This document shows positions 61,113 through 64,000 of a stretch of DNA of 64,000 nt, one piece after another. This stretch comes from an uncultured Anaerolineae bacterium (GTDB taxonomy: Bacteria; Chloroflexota; Anaerolineae; Aggregatilineales; Phototrophicaceae). The first letter of the stretch is position 1. Each line of letters opens with the position of its first letter. The stretch spans positions 1 through 64,000 of the forward strand of contig CAKQCB010000003.1 in the NCBI GenBank assembly GCA_934216615.1, given 5' to 3'. The notes under the pieces were generated by a model that saw nothing but the letters and a program-made list of their open reading frames with translations, searched no databases and had not been told where the DNA came from. Both the position numbers and the translations under genes were made by a program.

Positions 61113-62468
61113 TTACGCGCCACCGACTACCCGTTCAATTTCCGAACGTAAATTGCTCAGTTTTGCGGAAGATGCTTCATCCCCGCGCGTGCTCAACAAT
61201 TCAGTGATGCGATCCACCAAATCTAACAGGGATGCGCCATACGGCCCTGCTTGAGCTTGGATCAACGCGTGCGCATCGGCTTCGGTTTCTGCCCCTAACA
61301 ACTCATTGATGAGTTGCAAAGCGGGGTCCATGTTGGCGCGCAAAACGGTCACAACCCGTTCGTATAAATCCTTGAGCTTGGCCGAGGCTTGGATGTTCCC
61401 CTGCCGTTCAGACTCTTGGATATTGGCGGTCAAGACCGTCATAAACGTGTCATCAAACGCATTGAGGTTTTCGCGGATGAGCGCGTCAGGGTCAGGACTG
61501 CTAGCTAAAATTTGCAACAGTTGAACCGCTTCTTGAACGGCCATTTGTGATTGTTGATCGACCATCGCGGTGAGGTTCATCAATTTTTCGCGCAACGCTT
61601 CCAGTTTGGCGCGTTCGCCTTCAGTCGCATTGTTGATCTGTTCTGTCAGCTCTTGGAAAAACTCATAATCATATGCGGGACGGGCTAACCCGACCAAGGC
61701 TTGCAAGCGGTGATCATCTTCTGCATATTTGACGGCGAGCTTGTGAAAATCTTCGCGGGTGGCTTCAGCGCCCAAAGCGTTGATTTCATCCGCCATCGCA
61801 GCAACGGTTTCTTGTTGTACGCGGTTTTGCTCAACTAGTGTTTTGCCGTAGGAAGAATAGGCGATCAAATATTGTTGTAAGCCGAGCAAATGCTCAACCA
61901 ATTCAGACTGTCCTTCTTGCGCCATACGCTGTGCCATGACCGTCAGCGTTTGCATGAACTGCGCGTCAATTTGCGCGTCATTTTGTTGGATGAACCCTTC
62001 CAATTGTTCTTCAGGGGTAGCCAACAACCCTTCAATCAACTTCACACGTGAACGTTGTTGTTCCATCATTTCGGGGGTGATGCCGTCTGCCTGCAACACC
62101 ATTTCGATCAAGCCTTGTAAGGTCAGCGCTTGTTTCGGGTTGAAGAAATACCCCTTCATCGATTCTTTAGGGAGTGAGGCGGTGAGTTCGCGCATCAAGT
62201 CACCAACGGCTTTTTCTTGTTGATCTTTACGCAAATTCAGTTCCATCGGCAAGAAGGTGATCAACAATTCTTTGTTTGCATCGTGGTATAGAATCGGCGC
62301 GGCCATATTCACGGGCGTGCCACAATTCGGACAGCGCGCATTGTTCACTTGCCCAGAGAGCAAGCGCATTTTTGATTCGGGGTCAGTTGCAGGGTCAATA
62401 ATGGTGTCTACAATCGCGGTGAAAGGTTGTCCACATTGTGGGCATTGAATACGTGTCTGTTGAGCCAT
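61113..62468 (-). CDS. CpXC-domain protein
   Basis: The 451-residue protein starts with a CpXC domain: two zinc-finger-like pairs (CPQCGQPF near residue 8 and CPNCGTPV near residue 46) with HDANKELLITFLP, followed by a long, mostly helical region rich in Gln, Glu and Ala (about 130-450) that seems a repeat or coiled-coil segment. The CpXC family is of unknown function. The ATG at 62466-62468 follows GGAG at good distance. It is downstream of a histidine kinase on the same strand (91-base gap). Confidence 0.85.
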   Translation of the reverse strand: MAQQTRIQCPQCGQPFTAIVDTIIDPATDPESKMRLLSGQVNNARCPNCGTPVNMAAPILYHDANKELLITFLPMELNLRKDQQEKAVGDLMRELTASLPKESMKGYFFNPKQALTLQGLIEMVLQADGITPEMMEQQRSRVKLIEGLLATPEEQLEGFIQQNDAQIDAQFMQTLTVMAQRMAQEGQSELVEHLLGLQQYLIAYSSYGKTLVEQNRVQQETVAAMADEINALGAEATREDFHKLAVKYAEDDHRLQALVGLARPAYDYEFFQELTEQINNATEGERAKLEALREKLMNLTAMVDQQSQMAVQEAVQLLQILASSPDPDALIRENLNAFDDTFMTVLTANIQESERQGNIQASAKLKDLYERVVTVLRANMDPALQLINELLGAETEADAHALIQAQAGPYGASLLDLVDRITELLSTRGDEASSAKLSNLRSEIERVVGGA

Positions 62469-62559
62469 ATACACTCCAAGTTAGTTGATGAATGGCCACT
62501 CTCGTGGCGGCTAGAAATTCTGCGAAGGCAGATAAGATCAGGCAAATAGATGCTTTAGC

Positions 62560-64000
62560 TTAATTCAAAGGTAATGTAAACGTGAAGGTTGAACCTTTGC
62601 CGGGCTTACTTTCTACGGTCAATCTTCCATAATGCGCATCAATGATCGCTTTCGCAAGGTATAACCCTAACCCTGTGCCTTGTGTACGGCGGCTTAACGC
62701 GCCATCAACACGGTAAAAACGGGTGAAGATATGTTCTTGGTCAGCTTCGCTGATGCCTACCCCTTCATCACGCACGGAAACACTCACGGTATTTTTTTCG
62801 ACTTTGCCACTCACGTCAATTTTACCGCCATCGGGCGAATATTTAAGGGCGTTGCCAATTAAATTATCAATGACCTGTCGTAAACGGGTGCTATCCCCCG
62901 GGATAGAGGGAAATTGTTTTGGAAAGCGCAGACCGATTTTATGTTTTGGGCTTTGGGTTGAAAAACGTTCTGCAGAACGCGCGGTCAGTTCATCTAAATG
63001 AACTTCACCGACGTTCAACACCATCGATTGTTCGGCTTGTAATTTGCTTGCAGTCAGCAAGTTTTCGATCAAGCTGGTCAGACGGTCGGCCTCTTCTTCG
63101 ATCACCGTGGAATATTCGCGAACGGTGTCGGCATCCCACTCAACATCATCACGGCGCAAGGTCGCGGCGTAGCCTTTGATCAAGGCGACGGGGGTTTTTA
63201 ATTCGTGTGAAATCGTCGAGATAAAAACATTCTGCATCTCTTGAGCTTGGCGGAAATTGGTAATGTCGCGCATGTTGGCAATGATATTGACCAATTCACC
63301 CGAGGCATTATAAAGCGGGGAATAGCGAATCCCCACGCTTAGGCTTAAGCCGTCGCGACGGAAAATATCCCCTTCAACGTAGATTGATTCCTCGCGGTCT
63401 TGGCCTTTGTTATTCAGCCATGCCTCATCAATGGAACTACGCAGGTCACCTTTATCGACCCGTTTCCATTGAATCACTTCATCAATGGATAAACCTACCG
63501 CTTCCTTAGCAGTCCACGCCGTCATGCGTTCTACGGCACGGTTTAAGCTCACCAAGTGCAAATTGGCATCCAGCGTCATCACGCCATCGCCACTGTATTG
63601 AAGGATTGCACCCAACTGACGGCGTTCGTATTCGATACGTTCGTATAACTGGGCGTTATGAACAGCGATTGATGCTTGGTCGGCAAAACTTTGCAGAACC
63701 TGAACATCATCTGGCGTGGCTTTTCCCGCGAAGGTGCGAAAGACGATTAATAAACCGCGCGGTTCACCGCCAAAGACCAACGGCAAAGCAAAAGACTGAA
63801 CCAGTTTTTCATCCAGTAACTGACCCATCTCGCGCAGTTTTATATCCAACGTTTCATAATCGCGGGCTTCGCTGGCAGCGGTGATGAGGTCGCGCAGTTT
63901 TTCATGCAAAGAAGGGACAATCGTCGCGTCAATGCCCAGCGTCGCTCGAATACGATAGAAGCCCTGTGTGTCGCGTAATGCGATCAAACCCACTTTGCCT
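62560..64000 (-). CDS. GAF-PAS sensor histidine kinase, 5' end outside window
   Basis: The frame is open to base 64000, so the N-terminus is missing. What remains is a GAF domain (to about PLVFGGEPRGLLIVFRTF and SFADQASIAVHNAQLYERIEYER), a PAS/PAC (IEYERRQLGAILQYSGDGVMTL, ANMRDITNF), HisKA with phospho-acceptor His in ISTISHELKTPVALIKG, and HATPase with N-box DNLIGNALKYS, G1 DEGVGIS and G2 GTGLGLYLAKAI. The design is that of PhyR/VicK-like cytoplasmic kinases with an accessory GAF. The partner regulator is not in the window. Confidence 0.92.
   Translation of the reverse strand, partial: GKVGLIALRDTQGFYRIRATLGIDATIVPSLHEKLRDLITAASEARDYETLDIKLREMGQLLDEKLVQSFALPLVFGGEPRGLLIVFRTFAGKATPDDVQVLQSFADQASIAVHNAQLYERIEYERRQLGAILQYSGDGVMTLDANLHLVSLNRAVERMTAWTAKEAVGLSIDEVIQWKRVDKGDLRSSIDEAWLNNKGQDREESIYVEGDIFRRDGLSLSVGIRYSPLYNASGELVNIIANMRDITNFRQAQEMQNVFISTISHELKTPVALIKGYAATLRRDDVEWDADTVREYSTVIEEEADRLTSLIENLLTASKLQAEQSMVLNVGEVHLDELTARSAERFSTQSPKHKIGLRFPKQFPSIPGDSTRLRQVIDNLIGNALKYSPDGGKIDVSGKVEKNTVSVSVRDEGVGISEADQEHIFTRFYRVDGALSRRTQGTGLGLYLAKAIIDAHYGRLTVESKPGKGSTFTFTLPLN

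Overview
The window looks like chromosomal DNA of a Chloroflexota bacterium, probably Anaerolineae-like. This is an inference from the style of the proteins: secreted proteins with threonine/proline linkers of the TPT type, small anti-sigma-like membrane proteins with the same linkers, DUF5107-TPR proteins, CpXC proteins and many family-5 solute-binding ABC systems. No rRNA, tRNA, CRISPR array or insertion sequence was recognised by eye, so the placement is not proven.

Layout. 1-1790 (minus) is the 5' part of a TIR-NTPase-TPR (STAND-type) gene that runs off the left edge. 1970-9879 (minus) is a sulfur-linked operon: formylglycine-generating enzyme, sulfatase, DUF421 membrane protein, BASS-type transporter and two tandem SulP permeases, with a GH2 beta-glucuronidase just upstream (10212-11972). 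Together these suggest breakdown of sulfated, glucuronic-acid-containing glycans and handling of the released anion. 12424-16160 (plus) is a GAF/multi-PAS histidine kinase followed by two stand-alone receiver proteins. The kinase carries a 426-bp tandem PAS duplication with a 257-bp stretch free of mismatches.

16285-32256 is mostly carbohydrate metabolism: a small P-loop kinase-like protein, an M24-fold protein that seems to lack metal ligands, an aldose-epimerase-like protein, a DUF5107-TPR protein, a divergent AraC regulator, a complete Opp/Dpp-type ABC importer (solute-binding protein, two permeases, two ATPases) and a GH36 alpha-galactosidase. The arrangement suggests uptake and cleavage of alpha-galactosides under AraC control. 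32562-34604 holds an orphan PemK/MazF-like protein, a DUF1801 protein and a PIG-V-like mannosyltransferase.

34801-37491 is a cassette of a secreted PepSY protein with an Asp/Trp tail, an ECF sigma factor, and an anti-sigma-like membrane protein that also ends in a PepSY-like segment and an Asp tail. The start of the last gene is covered by a hairpin that includes the sigma stop codon. 38055-38447 is a guanidine-II (mini-ykkC) riboswitch in front of a Gdx/SugE guanidinium exporter. 40404-46217 is a tightly overlapping six-gene operon: ABC ATPase, permease with an aminopeptidase-N-like ectodomain, permease, ECF sigma factor, permease with an anti-sigma-like N-terminus, and a second ABC ATPase. 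It resembles the B. subtilis sigY operon in concept.

46325-50060 is a run of small genes: ArsR regulator with a double AHSA1 protein, YdeI-like, DUF1801, DUF2277, DHFR-like and MmcQ/YjbR. 50224-57122 contains an OmpR-type regulator, a DM13 protein, a PPC-domain secreted protein, another secreted protein flanked by an 86-bp direct repeat whose terminator hairpin is flipped between copies, and a secreted clan-A glycosidase. 57518-61029 is an iron pair (imelysin-like protein plus FTR1 permease). 61113-64000 (minus) ends the window with a CpXC protein and a GAF-PAS histidine kinase cut by the right edge.
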